From NCBI GenBank assembly GCA_002718995.2, contig PBGL02000012.1, positions 1-64,000 of the forward strand: a stretch of 64,000 nt of DNA, given 5' to 3'. Shown here piece by piece: positions 50,342-59,066 of the stretch. The notes under the pieces were generated by a model. It did not search any database, was not told where the DNA came from, and worked only from the letters and a program-made list of their open reading frames with translations. This DNA is from Methanobacteriota archaeon (lineage in GTDB: Archaea; Thermoplasmatota; Poseidoniia; Poseidoniales; Thalassarchaeaceae). Positions within the stretch are counted from its first letter, which is position 1. Each line of letters begins with the position of its first letter. The position numbers were made by a program, and so were the translations under genes.

Positions 50342-51343
50342 TCATTTCCCGCGACCCCTGAATGACTTGGGCTTGCGTAGTCTCTTACGTGTCGATGACT
50401 TTTCCCCTATAGCAGCAGGAGATCCTTGGGCGTCACCAGACATTGAGCCACCCAATGTTAGACTACCTTGACTCAGTAGCTGTTCGGTCAAGGAATCAGC
50501 CAATTCCTCATCCTGATCCGGGGTCTTCAGTGCATCCTTGACTGATTGATTATGATCCCTAATGACCCTCTCCCTCTCTTCCTTTCTGGCCCTCATTTCG
50601 TCTCGGGCCTCGTTGACCTCCTTCAGTAGAATCTCAATTTCGGAATGTATGCTGTTTGCTGATTCCCGTGACTCTACAAAAATTGAGTGTAGCCTATCTC
50701 CTTCGGATCTGAGGAAGTCTCTCTCCTCCAACATTGGCTTGACCTCCTCCCAAATCGCATCTGCCTCCTTGTGAGCATCCGTCATAGCTTTGTGCTGTGC
50801 ATCGGCCTCTGCCTTCAAAGACTGAATTGTACTTTCGAGATCCCCCAAATCTATCTTGATATTCTCGAACTCTGCTGCTGCAGGTAGTAACTCATCCCTC
50901 CTGGCAATTAGTGACTTTAGCTCCCTAAGGATTCTGTTCTCGGCCTTTAGAGTGAGGCTCCCATCGGTCATTATTCTATTCTCAATACTGCTGATCTTTG
51001 CTATTGTCTCTGAAAGTGCGACCACTCCGGTCTTCGCCTTTCCTTCATCGCCCTTCTTGCCCCTCTTGTTCGAAATGATTTCCCTGATCCTAGACTGGAT
51101 AGCGTCCCTCTGATTCTGATGGGCCTTGGCTCTCGCCCTGACCTCTTTTTGCTCATTGAGCTTCTCTTCGATGGAAGACCTGAGTTCCTTCCCTTGGTCC
51201 TGAACTGAATTCCTCGAGTCTGCGGCCCTTCTAGCAGATTCATTGTGGGATGCCCTCTGGTCCCTCATTCTCCTTAGACGTGTCTCCATAGCGTGTAGCC
51301 TTGTCCTAAGGTCATCATCAGGACTGCTCTCATCGCTTTGCAT
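50342..51343 (-). CDS. Coiled-coil protein A (COG1340-like)
   Basis: The 333-aa protein is almost entirely charged alpha-helix with heptad character. Examples are 'LRTRLHAMETRLRRMRDQRA', 'SSIEEKLNEQKEVRARAKAH', 'LGDLESTIQSLKAEADAQHK' and 'EILLKEVNEARDEMRARKEE'. It then has a short 'EQLLSQGSLTLGG' segment and a basic tail ('STRKRLRKPKSFRGRGK'). This architecture is shared with three genes on the opposite strand at 55321-58048. COG1340 is a set of archaeal coiled-coil proteins of unknown function, and I assign it by pattern. No membrane span or catalytic motif is present. It is 41 bp downstream of a polytopic membrane protein in what looks like a four-gene operon. Its stop abuts pdxS convergently. 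Confidence 0.8.
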   Translation of the reverse strand: MQSDESSPDDDLRTRLHAMETRLRRMRDQRASHNESARRAADSRNSVQDQGKELRSSIEEKLNEQKEVRARAKAHQNQRDAIQSRIREIISNKRGKKGDEGKAKTGVVALSETIAKISSIENRIMTDGSLTLKAENRILRELKSLIARRDELLPAAAEFENIKIDLGDLESTIQSLKAEADAQHKAMTDAHKEADAIWEEVKPMLEERDFLRSEGDRLHSIFVESRESANSIHSEIEILLKEVNEARDEMRARKEERERVIRDHNQSVKDALKTPDQDEELADSLTEQLLSQGSLTLGGSMSGDAQGSPAAIGEKSSTRKRLRKPKSFRGRGK

Positions 51344-51384
51344 GATGCGTCGAGATGGGCCTCACTATTGAATGGAACTATGCG

Positions 51385-52944
51385 TCAAAGACCCAATAAA
51401 GAGCTGGCGAATGGCACTATTGGAGATAGTACGACAATTGCGGCACCGGCCATGAACATAGCGCCGACCGCTCTCCTAAGTCTCGTGGTCAGATCGTTCC
51501 CGACCTGGACATTGAGAACCCTTCCAGATATCAGATTTCCAGAGTCGTCCTCCAATCTTACAGTCACTGTTGCTTCACCCTTGATTGAGGGGAGCAGGCT
51601 TTGCCAAACTATTCCAGTGTGGTTAGTCATTTCCTGCATCTCCGAAGAGAGAGACGTGGACGACATTGGATCAAAGGATGAGTCCAGGGGTAGTGACCTC
51701 AGTTTATACACGCACTCATTGGGTTTGAAATCCGGAGTCTGTATCTTCAGGAAGAGGTCTTTTGGACCTCCACTCCTATTGAGTACGAATGCGAATAGGT
51801 TAGCCTGGCCTACAACTAAGTTCTCCATGTCGACATCGAACCAAAAGCCCCCGTCTGACTTACTGACGCCCCTCCTCATCCTCATCCGGTCATAGAGCCT
51901 GAAGAATGGTTTACATTCACTTCTAGCATGCATCAACAGCCTGTCCCATGTCTCCTCGCCAAGCTCGGGATGATTGAATAGTCCGTCAATTGCGGGACTC
52001 TCGACAAACATTTCCAGCGAGTCTTTGAATTCCGACTCGGAAATCAATGATGATCTTCTGAGGTGCAGGAGGTGTAGAAGCGATTCTTGAAGCTCAGAAA
52101 TTCCGACTCCCTCCTTCAGCCCGCCCCTAACCGTTTTGATGTACTCGGAAATCCTGATTGTCAGAAGAGGGTCGATATGTGCCTTGATGACGTCATTGAA
52201 TGGGCGGTTCAGTAGAGCGGGATGAATGGGGGGTGAGAATGCCTCAAGCATACCCCACGGCTCCGAGGCATTGAATCTAGCCCGGTGAGATATCAGGTGA
52301 ACTCCCTGTCCTGCCAGTAGGGATCCCGTAGAAAATGAGATCAGTATCGGCATCCCAGTGTCATTGTTAGAGAGCCACAGACTCGTTGCCAGAAGTAATG
52401 CAGAAATTATCATCAATGAAGAGGTTGCAGTTATCTGTCTGATTGAGCCGTCTATAGTAGCTCTCATCTCAGCATAACCATGGGAACTTCGAAAGGTGAT
52501 TCCAGAGGATGTCAATGACTCTGCCTCCAGGTGAAAGATAGAGCGCGAGTATGACATCATTCTGAGGAGAGAAGAGAGCAGGGCGATATCTGCAATTATG
52601 ATTAGTAGTGTTAACGCATATGTAGCGGTGACAAGGCTCAGTCCACCCGATGCATCCCTGAGATGGCTGTCCCACCACTGATTGTCGGTCTCCCCGTAGG
52701 ACTGGGCCACGCCAAACAACACGATTGCGAAGAGCGGGAGCAGCAGGACCAACCTAGCACCGCCACTTATCAGAACTCTATCCAATGTAATCAGTGATCC
52801 TTCCCTTTGTCTCAATGCGACCTCTTTCCAATCGCCACTGCCTCCACTACTGGTGGTTAATATGGCCGACTCTAACTTAGGCGCAGGTGGTGTGAAATCG
52901 GAGATCTCGTCGGCTAAGTCCTCCAGGCTATCTCCGTCGATCAA
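51385..52944 (-). CDS. Polytopic membrane protein in DtxR operon, unknown family
   Basis: No family is recognised. The first 50 residues are soluble and acidic. Spans are visible at about 60-82 ('GARLVLLLPLFAIVLFGVAQ'), 104-128, 172-190 and 195-212. A large soluble region of about 240 residues follows and contains helical ('ISELQESLLHLLHLRRSSLI') and beta-type parts ('NLFAFVLNRSGGPKDLFLKI', 'SIKGEATVTVRLEDDSGNLI'). A last span lies at about 495-515. The start is TTG at 52944, one nucleotide after the stop of the regulator gene, which implies coupling. The beta-rich ectodomain recalls CARDB-like units of the gene further upstream in the operon. Confidence 0.7.
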   Translation of the reverse strand: MIDGDSLEDLADEISDFTPPAPKLESAILTTSSGGSGDWKEVALRQREGSLITLDRVLISGGARLVLLLPLFAIVLFGVAQSYGETDNQWWDSHLRDASGGLSLVTATYALTLLIIIADIALLSSLLRMMSYSRSIFHLEAESLTSSGITFRSSHGYAEMRATIDGSIRQITATSSLMIISALLLATSLWLSNNDTGMPILISFSTGSLLAGQGVHLISHRARFNASEPWGMLEAFSPPIHPALLNRPFNDVIKAHIDPLLTIRISEYIKTVRGGLKEGVGISELQESLLHLLHLRRSSLISESEFKDSLEMFVESPAIDGLFNHPELGEETWDRLLMHARSECKPFFRLYDRMRMRRGVSKSDGGFWFDVDMENLVVGQANLFAFVLNRSGGPKDLFLKIQTPDFKPNECVYKLRSLPLDSSFDPMSSTSLSSEMQEMTNHTGIVWQSLLPSIKGEATVTVRLEDDSGNLISGRVLNVQVGNDLTTRLRRAVGAMFMAGAAIVVLSPIVPFASSLLGL

Positions 52945-52945
52945 A

Positions 52946-53599
52946 TTAATCCCCTCCCACTCTTACCAATATCTTTCTTGAAATGGGGTCGGAAATCTCA
53001 ACCCTATTTCCATCGCAAAATGTTTCTGATTCGCTCTTTAGGATCACTGAACCGATAGAAATCCCGAGTGATTGGAGTGTTTTGGCGTCTGTGGAACCCA
53101 ATGCTATGACCTCCACTATTGACTCCACTCCATCGGGTACGCTTTTGATTGGAAGGAGTAAGCCCGATAGGTCGAAATCAACTGATCTTTCGATTACCGG
53201 TATCTTATTGCCCGAAGGAGTGGTCTCGGGATAGCCCAGCATCCTATCTAATGCAGCTTCTAGTTCGGAATTCATGTCGTGCTCCATCTTACATGCAGCC
53301 TCACTGACATCCCCAGAATATCCTATCACATCGGAAAGGAGTATTTCGAGCAATCCCTCTCTTCTCTTGATTCTGGCCGAAATTTGAAAACCGGAAGGTG
53401 TCAATCTACAACCTCTGTAGGGGATATGGGTTACTAGATCCCTGCTTGCCAACCTCTGGACCATCTCCGTAGCAGATGCTGGGCTAACACCCATCGAACT
53501 TGCTAATTGGGTTGTTTTTAGGATGGAGCCTGGTTTTTTGTCGTGGAACTCAAACATCCTCTTGAGATACATTTCCTCAAATTCACTTAGATCATTCAA
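52946..53599 (-). CDS. DtxR/MntR-family metal-dependent regulator
   Basis: The first 70 residues are a winged helix of the DtxR class: 'FEEMYLKRMFEFHDKKPGSI', 'QLASSMGVSPASATEMVQRL', 'VTHIPYRGCRLTPSGFQISA'. The dimerisation and metal part holds 'CKMEHDMNSELEAALDRML', where Cys, Glu and His correspond to family metal ligands. The C-terminal 60 residues form an SH3/FeoA-like domain ('LGISIGSVILKSESETFCDG'). A Mn(II) or Fe(II) sensor is likely. The start is TTG at 53599, overlapping the upstream stop as TTGA; this start fits the family N-terminus. The 217-aa length is normal. Its position inside the operon suggests it controls the membrane genes around it. Confidence 0.88.
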   Translation of the reverse strand: MNDLSEFEEMYLKRMFEFHDKKPGSILKTTQLASSMGVSPASATEMVQRLASRDLVTHIPYRGCRLTPSGFQISARIKRREGLLEILLSDVIGYSGDVSEAACKMEHDMNSELEAALDRMLGYPETTPSGNKIPVIERSVDFDLSGLLLPIKSVPDGVESIVEVIALGSTDAKTLQSLGISIGSVILKSESETFCDGNRVEISDPISRKILVRVGGD

Positions 53600-55233
53600 C
53601 CGGGCACCCCCTCATTCAATGCCATAAATTCGGCCCTGCATGCAGGGCAACGTGACATCACTGGTCTTCTATCCATTGGTACCTTTAATCTCTGTTCACA
53701 CGAAGGGCAACTAAGGATTTCTTCCGAGGAGCTAGAGCTTAGAATTTTCAGAGGGTCTGGATTTTGGTTAGTTTGTTCCTGTTCGTCCTCCGTAGTCTCT
53801 TCCTCTAATTCTTCGCTTGCAGAATCTGGGACCCCTACCTGGAACTGATTAGTGCAAGACGGACATTTAACCGCACCAACGTGGGATTTAGGGACACTTA
53901 GCCTCTGCTCACATGAGGGGCATATGACCTCCATTTTCTGCACCTCGGCCCTCCTCTCAATTCTTGACTCCCTCCTAAGCTTGAAGGATCCCTCTTCAGT
54001 GGATGGGGTCTTCTCAGAAATTACCCTCCAAACCGCCAGAACGACCATTACGACAACTAGGCCAATCACTGAACCAAGAAGCGCCGCTGATGTATCGAAT
54101 GGTAGTTTGAAACCCTCTGCTGGAGGGTCACGAGTCTGTATCTGAATACTCTGCATAGCAGAGCTATCTCCTGAAATCCAGACTATTTCGACTATCGCAT
54201 CGCCCTCATCTGGCCACACCGGTACAATGAGAGGATAGTTGGATTCTGTACCTGGAGACATTGGGAGTGTATCAGAATTAGACAGGATTAGCCCGTCCGA
54301 CTGTCTGAAGGCGGAAATGGTTCCAGGAAGGGTTTCCGAAATGCCGGAGTTTGCAATTACGCATTCTATAACAAGGGAATCTCCGGGGATGGCGATCTCT
54401 GGTGTTGTGGAGCAAGAAGAAACAGAAGTAGAGATGGTTGGTGGTGTAAGTTGATGTACGACGCTAATATGTTCGGATGGCATCCATCCCACTGGCAAAA
54501 TGGAGAAAGATATTGAGTCGACATCAGGATTCCCAAAGTCGAATGACATGTCCCTAATACCTGGCGATAACACAGCACTATGGACTTGTGATGCCTTTAA
54601 CACGCCCATGTTGTTCAAATCAGCAATGATCTCGACGTCCCTTGAGTGACCATCTGAGAGTAGTACTGAGATTCCGATTTGAAGTCCGTCTGAAAGAGTC
54701 CAGCTCTCACTTTCAACTATCAGTCCTAGGGCCTGAGGAGGGAGCGATTCCACTACTATCGTCCCTGATAGATCATCACTGACGCTATCTGAGGGGCTTA
54801 CTATGGCCCACTGAATCTCAATTTGCCCTGTTGTGTTTAGGGAGAATGTAGCAGATACGTCTCGACTAGATCCAGGACTGATGTTAACGGCCTCGCCAGA
54901 GAGATTTGAAGACCAATTCTCCGAAAACAAATTCATAGACACCTCTCCGGAAGAGTTTCCTTGATTGTGTACCAGAATCGATGCTGTCAAGAGATCTCCC
55001 AAGTGAGCTGGCTCACCGACTATTGCAACCTCGTTAGAGCCAGCAGGGACGAAGGAGTGGCCGGAAGAGTTGCTTGAGAGTCCTGAATAAAAATCGAGTG
55101 TGTCAGAGAATAGCTCTTCATCATGTGAAATCGGATCGTGAATTGGGGCAGCTAGGGATGCTGAGAATGCTAACATAGCGGCCAATAATGGCCCAATGGA
55201 ACTCAATATGTGGTTCTCTGGGCCCTCGCTCAT
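53596..55233 (-). CDS. Membrane protein with CARDB-like ectodomain and two cytoplasmic zinc ribbons
   Basis: The 545-aa protein has an N-terminal signal/anchor (about 9-28) and Ser-rich beta ectodomains. Repeated 'PGD/VxxxVxNxG'-type strands such as 'GDLLTASILVHNQGNSSGEV' and 'GDSLVIECVIANSGISETLP' are CARDB-like. One span (about 383-404, 'LLGSVIGLVVVMVVLAVWRV') and a cytoplasmic tail follow. The tail carries two MJ0042-like zinc ribbons: 'VICPSCEQRLSVPKSHVGAV' with KCPSCTNQF, and 'CPSCEQRLKVPMDRRPVMSR' with CPACRAEF. An acidic linker separates them. The combination of a surface domain with duplicated internal zinc ribbons suggests a sensor or adaptor, but no function is established. It is the first gene of the operon with the regulator. 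Confidence 0.75.
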   Translation of the reverse strand: MSEGPENHILSSIGPLLAAMLAFSASLAAPIHDPISHDEELFSDTLDFYSGLSSNSSGHSFVPAGSNEVAIVGEPAHLGDLLTASILVHNQGNSSGEVSMNLFSENWSSNLSGEAVNISPGSSRDVSATFSLNTTGQIEIQWAIVSPSDSVSDDLSGTIVVESLPPQALGLIVESESWTLSDGLQIGISVLLSDGHSRDVEIIADLNNMGVLKASQVHSAVLSPGIRDMSFDFGNPDVDSISFSILPVGWMPSEHISVVHQLTPPTISTSVSSCSTTPEIAIPGDSLVIECVIANSGISETLPGTISAFRQSDGLILSNSDTLPMSPGTESNYPLIVPVWPDEGDAIVEIVWISGDSSAMQSIQIQTRDPPAEGFKLPFDTSAALLGSVIGLVVVMVVLAVWRVISEKTPSTEEGSFKLRRESRIERRAEVQKMEVICPSCEQRLSVPKSHVGAVKCPSCTNQFQVGVPDSASEELEEETTEDEQEQTNQNPDPLKILSSSSSEEILSCPSCEQRLKVPMDRRPVMSRCPACRAEFMALNEGVPG

Positions 55234-55320
55234 GTTATTCGCTCAGAAAAGGGGCCGTATCAATCAAACCCCTATCAAGGTCACATAGTGACCTTTAACC
55301 GAGTGTTCCGGGTGGGCCGG

Positions 55321-56148
55321 ATGGTTATGGACGCAGAAGGGCTACTAAGGGTCAAACCCGAGGAGTTGGCCGAGGGGCTTCTGACCAGATGGAGGGTTCT
55401 AGACGAACAGCTTCCGGGGGTGATCAGGAACCTCGAGGCGGAAGAAGATGCCCTTTCGCCCAAGGTAGAGAAAGCTGTAGAGTCTCACAGATTAGCCAAT
55501 GAGGCGGTTTCTAGCTTGAAGGATGAAAGGAATGAGTCTCAAAATTTGGCTAGAGCCTTATTGTCCAAAGTAAGGAAGATTGGCGATAGTTTATCTGAAA
55601 CTGGCGGAATGGTGAATCTCGATCCGGGTTGGAAAAAGGAGAAGCTACTAGAAGAACTGGAAGGGATTGAGTCGGAAATAGAGACTTCGGCCCTTGATCA
55701 CAAATCCGAAGGTAGGCTAATTACCCGGAGGAAGAAGCTGATTGGAGAGAACGAGAAGTGGCTCAAAGAAAGGAAAGACGCTAATCCCGAGATGGCCGAA
55801 TATGTTGGGACGCGAAGAGAGATGGTGGCCAACTTCAGGAGGTCTGAGAAGGCCCATACAAAAATGATAGGTGGGGTAAAAAAGGCACAGCCGCTGTATG
55901 AGAAGAAGAATGCCCTACAGGATGAAATTAGAGATGTCCGCAGGCAGTTGGATAGGGCAAAGGAATTGTTATCCCAGTCATCAAGGGCGATTGAGCATTG
56001 GGAAAGGCGCCTCAAGGACGGATTTGGGGACATTGGTTCGGGACATGACGACCTATTAGCGGACATGCATAGGGTAATGTCTGGAGGGGCATCCTCATTT
56101 TCCAAGAAAGGAAGGAGGAATATACGAAAGGCGGGTGAGGAGGAATGA
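55321..56148 (+). CDS. Coiled-coil protein B (COG1340-like)
   Basis: The product (275 aa from the ATG at 55321; a second ATG is at 55327) is nearly all charged helix: 'LLTRWRVLDEQLPGVIRNLE', 'DERNESQNLARALLSKVRKI', 'LEGIESEIETSALDHKSEGR' and 'LQDEIRDVRRQLDRAKELLS'. It ends with 'MHRVMSGGASSFSKKGRRN', comparable with the C-terminal short motif and basic tail of the coiled-coil gene at 50342. The frame is open to 55210 but would cover the divergent promoter region, so the shorter start is preferred. Its last bases overlap the next gene as ATGA. The function is unknown. Confidence 0.75.
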   Translation: MVMDAEGLLRVKPEELAEGLLTRWRVLDEQLPGVIRNLEAEEDALSPKVEKAVESHRLANEAVSSLKDERNESQNLARALLSKVRKIGDSLSETGGMVNLDPGWKKEKLLEELEGIESEIETSALDHKSEGRLITRRKKLIGENEKWLKERKDANPEMAEYVGTRREMVANFRRSEKAHTKMIGGVKKAQPLYEKKNALQDEIRDVRRQLDRAKELLSQSSRAIEHWERRLKDGFGDIGSGHDDLLADMHRVMSGGASSFSKKGRRNIRKAGEEE

Positions 56149-57110
56149 GCAAATCACCAGAGTCTTCATTCGAGGATTTGGAGGATTTAGATGGTCATGA
56201 ATTGCAAGAAATTTATGGGGGCCTCGAGAGGCAAATTAGATCCCTAGAGAGTCAGAAAAGAGAGCTGAGGGAAGAGAGGGGGGATTTAGTCAGTCAAGTC
56301 AAGATTCTTCGTGGTGCAGTTGGACAAATCGAGGGAGCTAATTCTGAGAGGAGGGGGTTACTGAGAGAATTCCACGAAATCAGAAAGGCTGCCGACAAAT
56401 CAAGGTCAAAGAGGGATCGGGTGAATGTCCTCATACCTCCTCCCGTCGATGTTCTCAACGAATGGTTGTCAGAAACATATAGGAGATTGACCACGATTGA
56501 CAATGACCTTACGGCCGTACCTACCCTCCCAAGGGAGCTTGATGCTTTTCGTAGGTTCTTCGAAATTCAAGCTGCAATTTTCATGAAGGCGGAGTCTGAA
56601 ACGGCCCACTCCGATTATGTCAGCAACGTTAAGAAAATGAAGGAAATTACCTCGAAACTGGATCAGGGGAAAAAGGAGAACGAGGGGGTAACTAGCAAGG
56701 CTCAGGAGGAATCGGGGGTCGAGTCTGAGAATATTTCTAGATCTGAAATCAGAAAGACTAGCAATAGAATATCCAAAATCGACAAGAGGCTAGAGAAAAT
56801 TGATTCCGAAAGAAGGGAGCTGAGGAAGGAGCTCGGAAGGGTAAAGGCATATCGAAGAATCACGGGCGGCAGAAATAGGAAGATTCGCTTCTCGGAGATA
56901 AAGGATAAGGCAAAGACTGGAGGTAAGTTGAGCACTGTTGAACTGGATGCTTTATTGGGTTCAGGGAGTCTGTCTGATCTTGCTTCCTCTAAATCTGAAC
57001 CATCTGGGACAAAGGTGGACGAGGCCCCTACTGGTCGCCGAAGAAGGCGTCTGGGAGTCTCTAGAAGGGGTCCGAGAAAGGGAAATCTCGCCAGTAAGAG
57101 GGAAGACTAG
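56145..57110 (+). CDS. Coiled-coil protein C (COG1340-like) with basic C-terminus
   Basis: The 321-aa protein has heptad-rich helices ('GLERQIRSLESQKRELREER', 'SRSEIRKTSNRISKIDKRLE' and 'SERRELRKELGRVKAYRRIT'). It then has a 'KTGGKLSTVELDALLGSGSL' element and a strongly basic tail ('TGRRRRRLGVSRRGPRKGN'). The element and tail parallel those of coiled-coil A, which suggests nucleic-acid or membrane-phosphate contact. It overlaps coiled-coil B by 4 bp and is followed by coiled-coil D, so the three make a run. No enzymatic motif is present. Confidence 0.75.
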   Translation: MSKSPESSFEDLEDLDGHELQEIYGGLERQIRSLESQKRELREERGDLVSQVKILRGAVGQIEGANSERRGLLREFHEIRKAADKSRSKRDRVNVLIPPPVDVLNEWLSETYRRLTTIDNDLTAVPTLPRELDAFRRFFEIQAAIFMKAESETAHSDYVSNVKKMKEITSKLDQGKKENEGVTSKAQEESGVESENISRSEIRKTSNRISKIDKRLEKIDSERRELRKELGRVKAYRRITGGRNRKIRFSEIKDKAKTGGKLSTVELDALLGSGSLSDLASSKSEPSGTKVDEAPTGRRRRRLGVSRRGPRKGNLASKRED

Positions 57111-57160
57111 AGTTCATTGTCCTGCTATGCCCTTATATGGAATTTCAAACTCGCAATCAA

Positions 57161-57165
57161 GGAGG
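57161..57165 (+). promoter_or_regulatory. Ribosome binding site deciding a GTG start
   Basis: GGAGG lies seven bases upstream of GTG at 57173. A TATA-like TTATATGG is at 57132-57139, about 35 bp from the GTG, so a local promoter is possible. Together these favour GTG at 57173 over the ATG at 57137. Confidence 0.5.
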
Positions 57166-57172
57166 AAATACT

Positions 57173-58048
57173 GTGGAATACTCAGAAGTTCGTGAGTTGT
57201 TTCGACCGGTGTGCCAATCGATTGAGTCCGATCTAGATGGGAGGAAGGAAGACAGGGACGAGTTTAACGCCAAAGTAAGAACCTACTTGGATAGCAGAAA
57301 TGAAGTGAATAGGCAGGTTAAGGAATTGATTTCCGAAGTTAGGAGCCAGAAGGAAATCAGGGATTTGGCAAATTCTAAAGTAAAGGATTTGAAGATAGTA
57401 AGATCGGAGAAATCTGATGAGCTGAAAGTAATTAGAACGGAGCTCAGATCTAAGTTGGCTGAAGAAGATCATGATGATAAGAGGGGGAGGAGGCCATCTG
57501 GTCCGCCACCGTCAAAAATTAGGTCAAAAATGGACGCATTGGAGAGGAAGTACGAAAGAGGCGGATTCACGGGAGCAAGTGAGAAGAAGTTCTTCAGGGA
57601 AATGAAGAAGCTGAAGCAGGAGCTTACTGAAGCGATTGAGAGGAATAAGTCAAGCGGTGGCCTAGGCGAATTGAAGACCAAAGTGAGGGAAGCTGAAAGG
57701 TTACAAGAAGATGCTCATAATCGAGTAGAAAGGGCGGTAATGGAGGCGCAAGAGGCGCACGACTTGATGGTGGAATTGTCGGACGAGGTAGATAGGCTTA
57801 GGGAGCGCGCTAATTCAGCGCACTCAGGCCTTACAAAGTCGAAAAGGGAGGCTGACGCGCTTCACAATCTTTACATCGTTTCACTGAGGTGCATACACTC
57901 TATGCAGGACCTTATGAAAGCCATAGACGCAAGAGAAGGGGGAGAGGTCGATGGAGAGAGCAAGACCGAGGTTACTGACCTGATGTCGAGACTGATGTCT
58001 GGAGATACACTTTCTACGGACGAACTGATGTCTCTTCAGAGGAACTAG
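57173..58048 (+). CDS. Coiled-coil protein D (COG1340-like)
   Basis: The 291-aa product starts with 'VEYSEVRELFRPVCQSIESD' and has long charged helices ('LDSRNEVNRQVKELISEVRS', 'LKTKVREAERLQEDAHNRVE', 'AHDLMVELSDEVDRLRERAN'). It closes with 'VTDLMSRLMSGDTLSTDELM' and SLQRN, again a short Leu-Ser-Gly/Leu-Ser/Thr-Glu-Leu element like those of proteins A and C. GTG at 57173 is chosen because GGAGG precedes it at seven bases. The stop overlaps the convergent unknown gene at 58045 by 4 bp. No catalytic motif or span was found. Confidence 0.75.
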   Translation: MEYSEVRELFRPVCQSIESDLDGRKEDRDEFNAKVRTYLDSRNEVNRQVKELISEVRSQKEIRDLANSKVKDLKIVRSEKSDELKVIRTELRSKLAEEDHDDKRGRRPSGPPPSKIRSKMDALERKYERGGFTGASEKKFFREMKKLKQELTEAIERNKSSGGLGELKTKVREAERLQEDAHNRVERAVMEAQEAHDLMVELSDEVDRLRERANSAHSGLTKSKREADALHNLYIVSLRCIHSMQDLMKAIDAREGGEVDGESKTEVTDLMSRLMSGDTLSTDELMSLQRN

Positions 58049-58986
58049 TCATCGATTGGAAAGGTCCTGCCGTTCACACCATGCAGGATTACCCCCTCCC
58101 TCCCTTGAGTGTCGATGGCCCACCCAGGTATTCCGAGCATCCTTTTGGATACAGATAATGAGTCGGTATCCACTCTCCACCATTCAAGCATTATGCTCCT
58201 TACTGGACCTTCATCTGCTTCACTTCCACCTTGCATCTTCTTGTCTAGGATGGATGGTAATCTGTCCAACAAGGCGCCTTCTGACAACCACTTACTAATT
58301 GGCGGTTCAACCATCCTAATCATGACATTTGCATTTTCCGATATCTCTTCACGGAGCCCTAGTGATGAAGCCCATGGATCCTCAATTACTTCCCAACTTG
58401 AGGGTAGCCTATCTCCCTCTGGACCAGTCAGAAACCCCTCAATCTTCCAAATCCTGGCTTTGAGTAAAATCGGCGACGTTAGAGACCCTTCCCTGCCTGA
58501 TTGGATTAACCATGAGTCAACATCCACGATTGCTGGGGTGATTGGAATCATCCCTTTGTCCTCTGGCAAATGTTCAGCTATGGGCTCTAAATCATCAACT
58601 TCACTGACCATAGGCCTTCCAGCAACTAATTCTCCTGAAATTACGGCATCCCCTATCCACCTGGAGAGTTTCTCGGGAGGCCATACTACTAATTCAATTC
58701 CAGATGGAACATTTTCCTGGAATCCTTCTGGTAAATCGCGTTCACATAGTATCCAATTTCTTCCAAGGGGTGCGTCGACACACCACCTTTCGAAATCGGC
58801 ACCAGAAATTGGCACCATCCCAGACTCGACGTGCCAAACGAAAACTGCTGATTCGTTTGAGATACCGATCTCGGGGACCTTCTCTGCAATACCCAAAAAT
58901 CTGAATTCGGGGATTTCAAGTACCTCTGAGGGGAGCTCCATCCTTACCCCTCTTGACGAGAGAAGGGCGCGAACCGCTTCTTCCAT
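58045..58986 (-). CDS. Conserved-looking protein of unknown function
   Basis: The 313-aa protein has no signal peptide or span. Its N-terminal third looks like an alpha/beta nuclease-type fold with beta strands and acidic residues ('AVFVWHVESGMVPISGADFE', 'RNWILCERDLPEGF', 'GIELVVWPPEKLSRWIGDAV'), but I cannot name a family. The middle and C-terminal parts are Trp/Pro-rich. The ATG at 58986 is used; an in-frame ATG 15 codons on would also work. It is convergent with coiled-coil D (4-bp overlap), and the eL30 gene lies on the same strand upstream. Confidence 0.6.
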   Translation of the reverse strand: MEEAVRALLSSRGVRMELPSEVLEIPEFRFLGIAEKVPEIGISNESAVFVWHVESGMVPISGADFERWCVDAPLGRNWILCERDLPEGFQENVPSGIELVVWPPEKLSRWIGDAVISGELVAGRPMVSEVDDLEPIAEHLPEDKGMIPITPAIVDVDSWLIQSGREGSLTSPILLKARIWKIEGFLTGPEGDRLPSSWEVIEDPWASSLGLREEISENANVMIRMVEPPISKWLSEGALLDRLPSILDKKMQGGSEADEGPVRSIMLEWWRVDTDSLSVSKRMLGIPGWAIDTQGREGVILHGVNGRTFPIDD

Positions 58987-59066
58987 AATGCCTAGGGAGG
59001 GGTATTACGCTTGAATGGTATTGGCCATTAGGCCCCTCAGAACAGCGAATCTGCATACTAGTGGTG

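Noticed and set aside
55210-55320. N-terminal extension of coiled-coil protein B
   Set aside because: It would cover the divergent promoter region and has no similarity to the coiled-coil segment; two ATGs downstream fit better.
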